Origin: Verrucomicrobia bacterium Tous-C9LFEB
GTDB taxonomy: Bacteria; Verrucomicrobiota; Verrucomicrobiia; Methylacidiphilales; UBA1321
Direction: 5' to 3'
Length of the DNA: 64,000 nt
NCBI GenBank assembly: GCA_002304345.1
Contig: NEUU01000021.1
Span: forward strand, 1-64,000
The notes below the pieces were generated by a model that was not told the origin of the DNA, ran no database searches, and saw only the letters and a list, made by a program, of their open reading frames with translations. Every line of letters starts with the position of its first letter. The first letter of the stretch is position 1. This document shows positions 51,014 through 62,100 of the stretch, in pieces. Position numbers and translations under genes: made by a program.

Positions 51014-52807
51014 ATGCATTTCCAATCCGCGCCGGTAATGGACTGGCTGGCGACGGCGCCGCGATTTCTTTTCTTCACCGGAAAGGGCGGCGTGGGCAAG
51101 ACGTCGCTTTCGTGCGCATCGGCGGTCGCTCTGGCGGACGCGGGCAAGCGCGTGCTGTTGATCAGTACCGACCCGGCTTCGAATCTGGACGAAGTATTGG
51201 AGACGCCCTTGTCGCCGCAACCGACGGCGGTGCGGAGTGTGGTGAACCTGCAGGCCCTGAACATCGATCCGGAAGCGGCGGCCCGCGAGTATCGCGAACG
51301 GATTGTGGGACCTTACCGTGGCATTCTGCCCGACGCGGCGGTGAAAAGCATCGAGGAGCAACTCTCCGGCGCGTGCACGGTGGAGATTGCCAGTTTCAAT
51401 GAATTCACGCGCTTGATTGCCGATGAGTCGGCCATTGCGGACTACGACCATGTCATTCTCGATACCGCGCCCACCGGCCATACCTTGCGTCTGCTGAGCC
51501 TGCCTGCGGCGTGGAATGATTTCATCGCGGAGAATAAGACTGGTAGCTCGTGCCTCGGGCCGTTGGCGGGATTGAAGGAGCAACGGCACGCTTACGAAAA
51601 AACGGTGGCGGCCTTGCAGGATGCGGCGCGTACGCTACTGGTACTGGTGACGCGACCGGAGAAAAGCGCGTTGAAGGAAGCCGCGCGAGCCAGCGCGGAA
51701 TTGTCCGGGTTGGGCATGAAGAACCAGCGCTTGATTGTGAACGGCGTCTTTACGGTTACGGATGATTCCGATGCGCTCGCGTCGTCTTTCGCCCGCCGCT
51801 GCGCCCGATCGTTGGAGTCGATGCCGGAAGCCTTGCAGCCCTTACCGAAGACCGAAGTGAAGTTCCGTCCCACGGGATTTCTCGGAGTGGCTTCGCTGCG
51901 GGCCATGAATACTTTCGCAAGTGTGGATCCGAAGCCGTCGCTCTCATCGCCTTTTTTTTTGGATTCGCTTTTGTCGCTGGAAGCGCTGGCACAGGAGCTG
52001 TCGCAGAATGGGAAGGGCGTGATCATGACGATGGGGAAGGGTGGTGTGGGAAAGACCACCGTGGCCGCCGCGTTGGCCGCACGGCTGGCGGAACTGGGAC
52101 ATCCGGTGTTGCTTTCTACGACCGACCCGGCGGCGCATTTGGTGGATGCGGTGAATGGGAGTTTACCGAATCTGCATGTCAGCCGGATTGATCCAGTGGC
52201 CGAGACGAAGGCGCATATCGAACGGACACTGGTCACGGCAGGCGCGAAATTGGATGCGGATGGACGTGCCTTGCTGGAGGAAGAACTTCGTTCGCCCTGC
52301 ACCGAAGAGGTGGCGGTGTTCACCGCGTTTGCCCGCACGGTGGCTGAGGGAAAAGATCAATTTGTCGTGCTCGATACGGCTCCGACCGGTCATACGCTGT
52401 TGTTGCTCGATGCAACGGAATCGTATCATCGCGAGGTGCTGCGCAGTACGAGTGATCTGCCCGAGGCGGTACGTGAGTTATTGCCGCGACTGCGGGACCC
52501 GAATTATACGCGTGTGCTGCTGGTCACGTTGCCGGAGGCCACGCCTGTGCATGAAGCCGCGCAGTTGCAGGTGGATCTGAAGCGCGCCGCGATCACGCCC
52601 TATGCGTGGGTGATCAATCAGAGTTTCGCGGGAGCAACGACTGGCAATGCCGCCTTGCAAGCGCGAGCGGCGAACGAACAACGATTCATCACGGAAGTGG
52701 TGGAGGAATTCGCAACGCAGACGGCGCTGGTGCCGTGGCTGGTGCAAGAACCGACCGGTCTGGATGCCCTGCGCGCGCTTTTTACTTCTACTCCGAGTTC
52801 TTTATGA
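51014..52807 (+). CDS. arsA: Arsenical pump-driving ATPase ArsA
   Basis: The 597-residue protein is a duplicated P-loop ATPase. Walker [10 protein letters not shown] is at about 23-31 and GKGGVGKTT at about 342-350. The three Cys that bind arsenite in E. coli ArsA are all present in the same local sequence: Cys121 ([10 protein letters not shown]), Cys180 ([10 protein letters not shown]) and Cys429 ([11 protein letters not shown]). Switch motifs [12 protein letters not shown] and [12 protein letters not shown] are in both halves. It energises arsenite export with ACR3. It starts 8 bases after arsD and overlaps the next gene by 4 bases. Confidence 0.95.
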   Translation: MHFQSAPVMDWLATAPRFLFFTGKGGVGKTSLSCASAVALADAGKRVLLISTDPASNLDEVLETPLSPQPTAVRSVVNLQALNIDPEAAAREYRERIVGPYRGILPDAAVKSIEEQLSGACTVEIASFNEFTRLIADESAIADYDHVILDTAPTGHTLRLLSLPAAWNDFIAENKTGSSCLGPLAGLKEQRHAYEKTVAALQDAARTLLVLVTRPEKSALKEAARASAELSGLGMKNQRLIVNGVFTVTDDSDALASSFARRCARSLESMPEALQPLPKTEVKFRPTGFLGVASLRAMNTFASVDPKPSLSSPFFLDSLLSLEALAQELSQNGKGVIMTMGKGGVGKTTVAAALAARLAELGHPVLLSTTDPAAHLVDAVNGSLPNLHVSRIDPVAETKAHIERTLVTAGAKLDADGRALLEEELRSPCTEEVAVFTAFARTVAEGKDQFVVLDTAPTGHTLLLLDATESYHREVLRSTSDLPEAVRELLPRLRDPNYTRVLLVTLPEATPVHEAAQLQVDLKRAAITPYAWVINQSFAGATTGNAALQARAANEQRFITEVVEEFATQTALVPWLVQEPTGLDALRALFTSTPSSL

Positions 52808-53250
52808 GCAAACCCCTGATCTTGATTTTGTGCACGGGCAATTCGTGTCGCAGCCATCTGGCCGAAGGTATTCTGGAACACTGTGCGGGCGATCTTTTTG
52901 ACGTGCAGAGTGCGGGATCGAAGCCGGCGGGATATGTACATCCGCTGGCGATTGAAGTGACGCGGGAAATTGGCATCGATATTTCCACTCATACCTCCAA
53001 GCACATGAATGCGTTTCTCGATCAACAGGTGAACACGGTGATCACGGTCTGTGGCAACGCTGATCAGGCGTGCCCGATGTTTCCGGGGCAGGTGAACCGG
53101 TATCATTGGGGCTTCGATGATCCCGCGCATGCGACCGGCTCGGAGGAGGAGATTCGCAACATTTTTCGGAGAGTGCGGGATCAAATCAAACTGGTATTCG
53201 AAGCTTATGCCGCTGGATACCGTCAGGCTTTAAAGGAGACAATCAAATGA
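52804..53250 (+). CDS. arsC: Arsenate reductase ArsC, low-molecular-weight phosphatase type (second copy)
   Basis: The 148-residue protein has the same fold and chemistry as the first ArsC, with P-loop LCTGNSCRS (Cys10, and an extra Cys within the loop) and the redox pair [17 protein letters not shown]. Its end lacks the long tail of the first copy. It overlaps arsA by 4 bases (ATGA) and acr3 by 4 bases. Two arsenate reductases in one operon may use different thioredoxin-like partners or different substrates. Confidence 0.92.
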   Translation: MSKPLILILCTGNSCRSHLAEGILEHCAGDLFDVQSAGSKPAGYVHPLAIEVTREIGIDISTHTSKHMNAFLDQQVNTVITVCGNADQACPMFPGQVNRYHWGFDDPAHATGSEEEIRNIFRRVRDQIKLVFEAYAAGYRQALKETIK

Positions 53251-54359
53251 CCAAACCCACCAAACAACTCGATTTTTTTGAGCGCTACCTTTCGCTCTGG
53301 GTTCTCGCCTGCATGGTGGTCGGCGTTACGCTCGGCAAATTGCTGCCCGATCTGACGCGACAAGTCAGCCAACTGGAATTTGGTGAAAGCTCGCACGTCA
53401 ACATCGCGATCGCGTTGCTGATCTGGTTGATGATTTATCCGATGATGCTGAAGATCGATTTCGGCGGGTTGAAGGGGGTGGCGAAAAGGCCCAAGGGATT
53501 GTTGATCACGCTCTTCGTCAACTGGCTGGTGAAGCCATTCAGCATGGCGTTGCTGGGCTGGTTCTTCGTGCAGACCGTGTTCTCCTTCTGGCTGGGCTGG
53601 ATCGAAGTGGACACGGCGCGAAATTACACGGCTGGTCTCATTATCCTCGCGGCGGCTCCCTGCACGGCAATGGTATTTGTATGGAGTTATCTGACCGGCG
53701 GGGACGGACCCTATACGTTGGCGCAGGTGGCGATCAATGACCTGATCATGATCTTTGCCTTTGCGCCGATCATCATGTTTCTCGTCGGCGTAAGTGGGGT
53801 GCATATTCCGGCGAATGTGCTCCTGATCTCGGTGTTGGTGTTTATCGTCATTCCACTGTCGGCAGGTTGGGCGAGCCGATTCGCGCTCATTAGATTGAAG
53901 GGAGTGGTGTGGTTTGATTCGGCGTTTCTGCCGAAGTTCCGACCCGTGACGATACTGGCGTTGCTCGCCACGCTGGTGCTGATCTTTGCGTTTCAGGCGG
54001 AGAATATTTTAACGAACTGGACGGCCGTGCTGCTGCTTGCGGTGCCGATTCTGATTCAAGTCTATTTCAACTCGGGACTGACCTATGGCTTGATGCGGTA
54101 CTTCAACGTGCCGCATCGCATCGCCACACCCGGAGCGTTGATCGGCGCGAGCAACTTTTTCGAACTCGCCGTCGCGGTGGCGATCACGCTTTTCGGCCCG
54201 ACCAGCCCCGCCGCGCTCGCGACGGTGGTCGGCGTTCTGGTGGAAGTGCCGGTCATGCTCTCCGTGTGCCGGATCTGCGTCAACTCGCGCGAATGGTACG
54301 GAGATTCGAGCGCGGATCGGGAAGCGAAGAAGCCGGAATTGGTCGAGTCGATGGAGTAA
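53247..54359 (+). CDS. acr3: Arsenite efflux permease of the ACR3 family
   Basis: The 370-residue membrane protein has about ten helices of the BART/ACR3 superfamily. The conserved transport motif [20 protein letters not shown] carries the essential Cys. It should extrude arsenite, here together with ArsA. It overlaps the second arsC by 4 bases and ends the operon; no terminator hairpin was seen in the 152 bases that follow. Confidence 0.94.
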   Translation: MTKPTKQLDFFERYLSLWVLACMVVGVTLGKLLPDLTRQVSQLEFGESSHVNIAIALLIWLMIYPMMLKIDFGGLKGVAKRPKGLLITLFVNWLVKPFSMALLGWFFVQTVFSFWLGWIEVDTARNYTAGLIILAAAPCTAMVFVWSYLTGGDGPYTLAQVAINDLIMIFAFAPIIMFLVGVSGVHIPANVLLISVLVFIVIPLSAGWASRFALIRLKGVVWFDSAFLPKFRPVTILALLATLVLIFAFQAENILTNWTAVLLLAVPILIQVYFNSGLTYGLMRYFNVPHRIATPGALIGASNFFELAVAVAITLFGPTSPAALATVVGVLVEVPVMLSVCRICVNSREWYGDSSADREAKKPELVESME

Positions 54360-54511
54360 TATTTTCCAGATTCAGAAGCATCGGCGCATACCCAATTTCT
54401 ATAACATAATGCCGAAAGCAGAGAAGTAGACAGGATGGATGTATCCTTGGGTGGCGATTATTGTCTTGGCGAGATCAGGGCCATCAACCAGGTCCGTCAT
54501 CCAATCCTCCT

Positions 54512-57500
54512 ATGCCTTCACTGTCTACGTTGTACGCGGGAAAGTCGTTGTTGCATCGCCAGTCTTTTTTGGGAAAGGGAACGGTTCTGCGGCGATGGTG
54601 GGGCGTGGCGGGGTTGGCTCTTTTAACGGCAACGCAGGGATGGAGCCAGTTTGCGACGGGATTTGAAACGAGCCAGTCGACCGGAACTCCCGGCTATTCT
54701 GCGGGCTCCTCGATTATCGGCGTGCGTGATGCGACGTTGACGCCGGGTCATGTGTGGACGAATCAGTTTGGGACCAACACTCTGAGCCTGACGCTGACGA
54801 CGAGCAATCCGGCGAGTGGTTCGCAGGCTCTTCAGATCAAGGACCTCGATGGGAGCGCGTACGGGGCATACCTGTGGCTGGCGGGGACGAATGGTCTCGA
54901 TATGAAGCAGCCCTTCACGGCGGCGTTTTCGATGAATCTCTCCGCGATCAGCGCGGGAACGGGAAACCAGGCGCAGGTCTATTTCGGCGTGGCGGATACG
55001 AATTACTCCGCGAACAAATATTGGTTTATCCTGATGTACAACAACGGCGCTCTGGAGTTGTACGTGAACAATGCCACCGGGAATGGTCACACGACGGTTT
55101 CTCTCGGGAATTATTCCGACTACGATACGACCGGGAGCCAATATGTGCAGGTGAGTATTTCGATCGATCCGCAATCGAAGAAATACACACGGGTGATTCT
55201 TTCCAGTGCGGCCCGCACCACCGATTGCACGGCGGCGGTGCAGGCGGTCAACGGAGGCGTGGTGCCGTGGCTGCCGGCGGCGAATTCCAGCGTTCCCGCC
55301 ACGAACCTCCTGTTTGTCACCGGTAGCAATGACACGCTCGTGGCGAAATTCGATCAGGTATCGGTGACTAATTCGTTGCAGTGGTTCGAGGCCTATGCGC
55401 CGGGGGTGATTCTGCCAGATCAGGGGACGGTGCAGATGACGCTGTCGCTCTCGCGACCGGTGACGCAATTCGGCAATTCGTACGATTATGCGTTCCAAGT
55501 GATGCCGGCCTTGCCGGTGGCTTCGGGCAAATCGTTGATGGGAGTTTTTATACCCGGCGCGGGTTATCCGACGCAGGGTTTAAATGCGTTGATCCGCAAT
55601 GCGACGACCACCTCGGTGACGAATTATACGGGATTTTCCTCGCCCCTGGGGCAACTTGTCCGCGTTGCGATGACGTGGGGCGGCGGTCAGTTGCGGTTGT
55701 ACGTGAACGGGACGCAGGTCGCTTCGAGTGCCACTTCGATCTCCCAGATCGCGCCGCTGCCGGCGTTTCTGCGGGTGCAGCGATTGGACCCTTTCAATGT
55801 CTCGGAATTGAAGATCTCCGATATCGCCTTGGCCACGGGCAGCCTGAGTGGCAATCCGGCCACGCCGTTGACGGCGGATGCGAACACGACCTTGCTGGTG
55901 ACGGAGGGGCTGACGCGCGCATTATATCCACACACGGCGCGGCAGGGAACGCTGATCTATTCGTCGCTTACGCCGATGTGGCGGGTGGAGGATCAATGTC
56001 TCGTCGAGGGAACCACGCCGACTTATACGTTGCTGGGAATCAATCATTCCGGCTCGACCAAGACCTACTCGGTGGCCATTCAAGCGACCGACCGGCTCGG
56101 TGCGGTGCTGTTGAACAGCACGCAAAGCGTGGCGATCGTTGGGGATAATGTCTATCATCCGACGACACTGACGCTCTCGGAATTGGCCGGACGCGGTTAT
56201 TACAAGCTGCAGACCACGGTGACGAATCCTTCGGGTGTAGCCACAGTGTATGCGAGCGCCATCGCGGTGCTGCCTGCGAATGAAGCGTCTGTGGACGGAG
56301 CGTGGGATCGTTATCTCGGGCATCATTTCCCGACGGAGGATTATTCCCCGGCGGTACTCACGCGGTTGGGGATCAAGACATCGCGGCAGTTCGGCGATTT
56401 GAGTGGATTCATGTGGTATGCGGTGCAGCCGAATGAAGGCACCGGTGCGAATGGATTCACCTGGGCGCGGGCGGATCAACTGGTGGAGCGTTCCAAGGCG
56501 GCCGGTGTGGAACTGGTCGGTATTCTGGGGAATCCACCGCCGTGGGCGGCGGTTGATCCGGGCGATGTGTACAAAAACGCCGTGCCGGAATACACCAAGA
56601 TGTCAGGTCGCTGGAAACCGCGCAGCCTGACGGAGTGGGGTAACTATGTGTATCAGGTGGTTTCGCGTTACAAGAATGACGTGAAGTGCTGGGAGATCAT
56701 GAACGAGGTGGATTATCATCCGCCGGGATCGCATGTCTCCGCGTTTTCCGGCACGACGCAGGATTACTTCAATATGCTGCAGACAGCCTACACGCAGGCC
56801 AAGGCGGCAGATCCTACCTGCAGTGTGCTGATGAGTGGTTTTTCCCTCACGAGCACAACGGATTTGAACATGCCCTACGATCTGCTCAATCTGGGCGCCG
56901 CGAATTATTTCGACGTCTTTGCGCAACACGCATACGACACCACGCGGGTAGACCAACTGCAGACCGCGCTTACCGCGAAGAAGCCGGGATCGGCGAACTG
57001 GATGACCGAGCAGATGTGGGACAGCGTTACGACCGAGGCAGACCGGATGTATCTGACGCCGTATCTCTATCTCTACTATCTGGAGAAAGGCATCGACCGG
57101 TTTTACCAATTCGGGTTCCCGGATTTTCTATTCAATCGCAATACGCTCTCGCCCCAGATCGATACCTACTGGATGGGGGTTTTCCAAAGCCAGATGCGCA
57201 AGGCGGACGGTTACGTGGGAAAATACACGGCTTCGGGACTCGAACCCTTTGCGATTCGTCATCAACTTCTCCGCAAGGATGGCAAGACGTTGAGTCTATT
57301 CGGCGCGGAGAAAATGGAGCATGTGCTCACTGTCAGCGGTACGCTTGTCTCGGCCATCGACGCGTACGGCAAGCCGCTAACGACAACAGTGAGCGGCGGG
57401 ACGACGGTGTTCTATGTGGCCGATGTGGCCTATATCGTGAGTAACGCCCCGCTGTCCATCACCGGGGTGGAGCTTAAGAAAGCGGCACCGCTTTACGTCA

Positions 57501-57979
57501 ACGGCGATTTCGAATGCATCACGGGCGACCTGCAAACAGGCGGTCTGGCGGTGTGCACGCCAATGAACTGGACTCTGCGCAAGTCGAATTACGATCCGCA
57601 GGGACAGATCAATCTGACGACCGCGGCCCATGGCGGGAGCTACGCATTGACGATGTCATCCTCCGGTGCCGGAAAGGTCTATGTGTTTCAGGATGTGCAC
57701 ATCTCTTCGCCCGGACGGTATCGGTTGACCGCGTATGTGAGGCGGACCGGAGCCAGCGAGACGGCGATTCCATTCCTGCAGATTTTCAATCGCGATGCAG
57801 GGACGTTCCTGACGCAGAGCTTTTCCGGGGTGGTGGCTGGGGGGAATTACACGCAGGTCAGCTACGACGTCACTTTCAGTCAGCCGCTGATTCAATACGC
57901 GGCCATCATGTGTGGCATTTATTCCGGAGCGGGAACATTGCTGCTGGATGACGTCACTTTTACTTATCTCGGCCCTTGA
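54512..57979 (+). CDS. Large secreted clan-A glycoside hydrolase with N-terminal beta-sandwich modules
   Basis: The 1155-residue protein starts with a long basic leader and signal segment (about 1-47, TATQGWSQ). Two lectin-like/LamG-like sandwiches follow (about 50-285 and 290-470). The first begins GFETSQ, as in the PEP-CTERM fusion protein. A catalytic TIM barrel lies at about 600-880, with acid/base Glu732 in WEIMNEVDYHP and the likely nucleophile Glu833 in WMTEQMW, resembling GH39/GH5-type enzymes. A C-terminal sandwich (about 1000-1155) ends the protein without a PEP-CTERM signal. ATG 54512 is the best start; an upstream TTG adds 17 residues. Its last 20 bases overlap the convergent gene. 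The substrate is unknown, but a beta-glycan is likely. Confidence 0.78.
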   Translation: MPSLSTLYAGKSLLHRQSFLGKGTVLRRWWGVAGLALLTATQGWSQFATGFETSQSTGTPGYSAGSSIIGVRDATLTPGHVWTNQFGTNTLSLTLTTSNPASGSQALQIKDLDGSAYGAYLWLAGTNGLDMKQPFTAAFSMNLSAISAGTGNQAQVYFGVADTNYSANKYWFILMYNNGALELYVNNATGNGHTTVSLGNYSDYDTTGSQYVQVSISIDPQSKKYTRVILSSAARTTDCTAAVQAVNGGVVPWLPAANSSVPATNLLFVTGSNDTLVAKFDQVSVTNSLQWFEAYAPGVILPDQGTVQMTLSLSRPVTQFGNSYDYAFQVMPALPVASGKSLMGVFIPGAGYPTQGLNALIRNATTTSVTNYTGFSSPLGQLVRVAMTWGGGQLRLYVNGTQVASSATSISQIAPLPAFLRVQRLDPFNVSELKISDIALATGSLSGNPATPLTADANTTLLVTEGLTRALYPHTARQGTLIYSSLTPMWRVEDQCLVEGTTPTYTLLGINHSGSTKTYSVAIQATDRLGAVLLNSTQSVAIVGDNVYHPTTLTLSELAGRGYYKLQTTVTNPSGVATVYASAIAVLPANEASVDGAWDRYLGHHFPTEDYSPAVLTRLGIKTSRQFGDLSGFMWYAVQPNEGTGANGFTWARADQLVERSKAAGVELVGILGNPPPWAAVDPGDVYKNAVPEYTKMSGRWKPRSLTEWGNYVYQVVSRYKNDVKCWEIMNEVDYHPPGSHVSAFSGTTQDYFNMLQTAYTQAKAADPTCSVLMSGFSLTSTTDLNMPYDLLNLGAANYFDVFAQHAYDTTRVDQLQTALTAKKPGSANWMTEQMWDSVTTEADRMYLTPYLYLYYLEKGIDRFYQFGFPDFLFNRNTLSPQIDTYWMGVFQSQMRKADGYVGKYTASGLEPFAIRHQLLRKDGKTLSLFGAEKMEHVLTVSGTLVSAIDAYGKPLTTTVSGGTTVFYVADVAYIVSNAPLSITGVELKKAAPLYVNGDFECITGDLQTGGLAVCTPMNWTLRKSNYDPQGQINLTTAAHGGSYALTMSSSGAGKVYVFQDVHISSPGRYRLTAYVRRTGASETAIPFLQIFNRDAGTFLTQSFSGVVAGGNYTQVSYDVTFSQPLIQYAAIMCGIYSGAGTLLLDDVTFTYLGP

Positions 57980-59054
57980 TCGCCGAGGTGTGAATCAAGC
58001 GCGCATCGAATGCCGCGGCGATGCGCGCTGCGAGCGGCGCGAGATCGAGCCCTTCTTTGTTCGCGAGGAGCGTGACGCAGAGCAATTCGTCCGGATGGGT
58101 GTAGCGACTGAGAAATGCGGAAGCACCGTCGCCGCTGCCACTGGTGATCATGAGGCCGGGGCGGCCGGGGAAGTTCCACGGGCCGGATGTGGTGAGCTTG
58201 GTGCCGTTTTTCAAGGTGCCGGGCGTATAGAGAATTTTACGAAGTTCGGGATTTTTAATGAGGATTTCTCCAGCGAGGCCGACATCCCACAAGCTGACAT
58301 CGAGGGCCGAGGTGTAGATCGCGGTGGGCAGCGGTTTCGTCTTCGGCGGGATGGAACTGACGGCGATTTCGAGGGGATTGATGAGATCGGGTTTCTTCAG
58401 AAATTCCGCATGACGTCCACCCGCCGGGAAGATTTCGGAATGCACCTGCGCGAGTTCGCTCGCGAAGAAGGTGTGGCGCAGTCCAAGTCGATCGAATTGA
58501 TTCGCGCGAACAAATTGCTGATAACTCTGACCGCTCGCTTTTTCGATCACGGCCTGGAGGAGTTGGTAATCCGTGGCGCTTGGGGCGATCGCGGTGCCGG
58601 GTTCGAACGCGGGCGGCTGTTGTCCCGTGCCCGGCAGGCCGGAGCTGTGGCGCACAAGATCGCGGAGGGGAATCGTCCGCCACGATGCGGGAAGATTGGG
58701 AACATAATTGCCGATGGGATCATCGAGTTTGATTTTTCCCGACTCGACCAATTGCAGAATCGCCACAGCGGTGTAAGCCTCGGCCATTTGCGCGACGGGA
58801 AAGAGGGTGTTCGTCGAAGCGAGGAGTTTGCGGTGCGGATCACTGAGGCCGTACCCGGTGACGCGCGTGATGTAGGGGGCCTGCACAATGGCGAGAGTCA
58901 TGCCGGGAACCTCATTCTCGCGCATGAAGTCCGCGATCATCCGGTCCACGCTTTGACCTTCGAATTCCACCAGTGGATTACCCCGTTCGGCGAGGGTGCA
59001 AGTGGTGCTTAGGGCGAGTAGTGCGAGGAAGGGGAGCAGGCGGAATGAGGGCAT
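57960..59054 (-). CDS. Beta-lactamase/serine-hydrolase-fold protein lacking catalytic residues
   Basis: The 364-residue protein has a signal peptide (about 1-22) and a class-C beta-lactamase-like fold, recognisable from TLFPVAQMAEAYTAVAILQL, LDDPIGNYVP and the HSSGLPG motif. The normal SxxK is Gln89-x-x-Glu92 (AQMAE), and the YxN site is Pro158-Ser-Ala160 (IAPSATDY). Neither acylating Ser nor general-base Lys is available, so it is a probable pseudoenzyme, perhaps a glycan- or peptide-binding protein. I chose ATG 59054 for the signal peptide. Its 3' end overlaps the glycosidase gene by 20 bases. Confidence 0.8.
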   Translation of the reverse strand: MPSFRLLPFLALLALSTTCTLAERGNPLVEFEGQSVDRMIADFMRENEVPGMTLAIVQAPYITRVTGYGLSDPHRKLLASTNTLFPVAQMAEAYTAVAILQLVESGKIKLDDPIGNYVPNLPASWRTIPLRDLVRHSSGLPGTGQQPPAFEPGTAIAPSATDYQLLQAVIEKASGQSYQQFVRANQFDRLGLRHTFFASELAQVHSEIFPAGGRHAEFLKKPDLINPLEIAVSSIPPKTKPLPTAIYTSALDVSLWDVGLAGEILIKNPELRKILYTPGTLKNGTKLTTSGPWNFPGRPGLMITSGSGDGASAFLSRYTHPDELLCVTLLANKEGLDLAPLAARIAAAFDARLIHTSAIKGRDK

Positions 59055-59127
59055 AGGGATAGTAGTATTTGGAATGGCCTCATTAGCTTGATTTATTGGA
59101 GCGGCGAAGCAAGGCAAAAGCGTTGCT

Positions 59128-62100
59128 TCAGCGATGCGTCGCCAGCTCGGGTTCGGGATGGGAATGATGCGCGGGTTTCTCCGGGGTGAATCGTTTCTCC
59201 ACCGCGCGCAGAATCACATAGAACACCGGGGTTAGAAGCAGCCCGAAGAACGTGACGCCCAGCATCCCGGAAAACACGGCCACGCCCATCGCGTGGCGCA
59301 TTTCCGCGCCCGCGCCTTTGGAGACCACCAGCGGAATGACGCCCATGATGAACGCAAAGGAGGTCATCAGGATCGGGCGCAACCGCAACCGCGAGGCTTC
59401 AATCGCTGCGGCCACCGTGGTGCGTCCGTGATGTTCCAGTTCGCGCGCGAACTCCACGATCAGGATGGAATTCTTGCACGCCAGCGCCGCCAGCACGAAG
59501 AAGCCAATTTGCGTGAAGATGTTGTTGTCGCCTTTCGTGAGCCAGACGCCACCAATGGCGGAGAGCAAACACAAGGGCACGATCAACACGACCGAGAGCG
59601 GCATGAAGAGACTTTCGTATTTCGCGGCCAGCACGAGGTAAACAAGCAGCACGCAGATCGGGAAGACGAGGATAGCGGTGTTGCCCGCGATTTCCTTTTG
59701 ATAGGTCAACTCGGTCCACTCGAAATCCATGCCCTTCGGCAAGGTCTCGCGCAGAATGCGCGTGATCGCCGCCTGTGCCTGACCGCTGGAGAATCCCGGC
59801 GCGGCGCCGCCGTTGAGATCGGCGGAGAGGAAGGCGTTGTAGCGTTGCGCGCTCTCCGGGCCGGTCGCATCCGAGATGCGAATGACGGAGCCGAGCGGCA
59901 CCATCTGGCCTTCCGCATTGCGCGTGCGAAGTTTCAGGATGTCGTCCGGACGCGAGCGGAATTCCTTGTCCGCTTGTGCGATCACGCGGTACGTGCGGCC
60001 GAATTTATTGAAGTCATTGATGTAAAGCGAACCGAGGTAGATTTGCAACGTGTCGAAGACGTCCTGCACGTCAACGCCGAGTTGCATCACCTTGGTGCGG
60101 TCGAGATCAATATAGAGCTGCGGCACGTTGACCTTGTAGCTGGAGAAAATACCGGCCAACTCGGGTGCTTTGGCGGCTTTTGCCACCACGTCCTGCATGG
60201 CGACGTTCAAGGCGTCGTAGCCCGCGCCGGTTCGATCCTCCACTTGAAGCTTGAAGCCACCAATCGTGCCAAGTCCCTGCACCGGTGGTGGCGGGAAGAT
60301 GGCAATGAAGGCGTCCTTGATGCCGCTGTATTGTTGTTGCAGGCGGTGGGTGATCGCGAAGCCCGACAGTTCGGGCGTCGTGCGATGCTCGAAGGGTTTG
60401 AGCGAAACGAAGACGATGCCGGCGCTGGCGCTGTTGATGAAGCCGTTGATCGAGAGGCCGGGGAACGCAATGGCACTTTCCACGCCGGGATCTTTCAGGG
60501 CGATATCGGTCATCTGCCGGATGACATTCTCGGTGCGGTCCAGCGTAGCGCCGTCGGGAAGTTGCGCAAAGCTGACGAGGTATTGCTTGTCCTGGAGCGG
60601 GACGAAACCCGGCGGGACGAGATTGAACGTGTAGATCGTCGCACCGAGAAGCAGGAGGTAGAGGACCATCGAAATCGATTTGTGGCCAATGAGACCTTTG
60701 ACGCTGGTGCCGTACCCTTCGGAGCTACGATGGAAGAAGCGGTTGAACACGCGGAAAAACGGACCGAAGATCCATTCAATGCCACGGGTGAGCGCATCCT
60801 TCGGGGCATGAGGCGAGCGCAGCAGAACGGCCGCGAGCGCGGGGCTGAGGGTTAAGGAATTGAATGCAGAGATCACCGTGGAAAACGCGATGGTCAGTGC
60901 AAACTGGCGGTAGAACTGGCCGCTCAATCCGCTGATGAAGGCGATCGGCACGAACACGGCGCAGAGGACGAGCGTGATGGCAATGATCGGGCTGGTGACC
61001 TCGCTCATGGCCTTGATGGTGGCCTCGCGCGGAGCGAGACCTTCCTCCATGTTGCGCTCTACATTTTCGACGACGACAATGGCGTCGTCCACGACAATGC
61101 CGATGGCGAGCACGAGACCAAAGAGCGAGAGCGCATTGATGGAGCCGCCGGTGGCATGCATGATGGCGAACGTGCCGACGATGGAGACCGGCACCGCGAG
61201 CAACGGAATGATGGAGGCGCGCCAAGTCTGCAGAAACACGATCACGACGATGACGACGAGAATGAGCGCTTCGAACAACGTGTGCACGACGGCTTCAATC
61301 GAACCGCGCACGAAGATGGTGGGATCGTAGGCAATGGCGTAGTCGACCCCTTCAGGAAAATTCTTTTTCAGTTCCGCCATCGTCTTGCGGACGTCGTCGG
61401 AAATCTTGATCGCATTCGAGCCGGGGAGCTGGAAGATCGGAATCGCCACGGCGTTCTTATTGTCGAGCAGGGAGCGGAGACCGAATTCTGCCGCGCCGAT
61501 CTCGATCCGCGCTACGTCTTTCAGTCGTGTGACGACGCCATCCGCGCTGCGCTTGATGATGATCTCGCCGAACTGGTCGGGGTCCTGCAAGCGGCCCTGT
61601 GCATTGATGGGGAGCTGGATTTCCACGCCGCGATCGTAGGGCGGGCCACCGATCACGCCGGTGGAAGCCTGAACATTTTGCCGCCGGATCGCGGAGATGA
61701 CTTCCTGCGCGGTCAATCCGCGCTCGGAAACGCGCTGGGGATTGAGCCAGATGCGCATGGCGTAATCGCCGGAACCGAACAAATTCACGCGACCGATGCC
61801 CTCAATTTTCGCCAACTGATCCTTCACGTTCAGCACGGCGTAATTGCGGAGATAGAGCATGTCGTAGCGCTGGTTGGGCGAGGTGAGATGCACGACCATC
61901 GTGAGGTCGGGGGAACTTTTCACCGTGGTGACGCCGATGCGCTGGGTGACTTCCGGCAATCGCGGCAGGGCCTGATTCACGCGATTCTGCACGAGCTGCT
62001 GCGCCAGATTCGGATCGGTGCCGAGCTTGAACGTGATCGTCAGCGTGAGGTTACCGTCGGTCGAGGCCTGCGAAAACATGTAGAGCATGTTTTCCACGCC

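Noticed and set aside
59293-60855. 520-codon rightward frame within the RND permease region
   Set aside because: It is antisense to a clear RND permease and shows no domain of its own.
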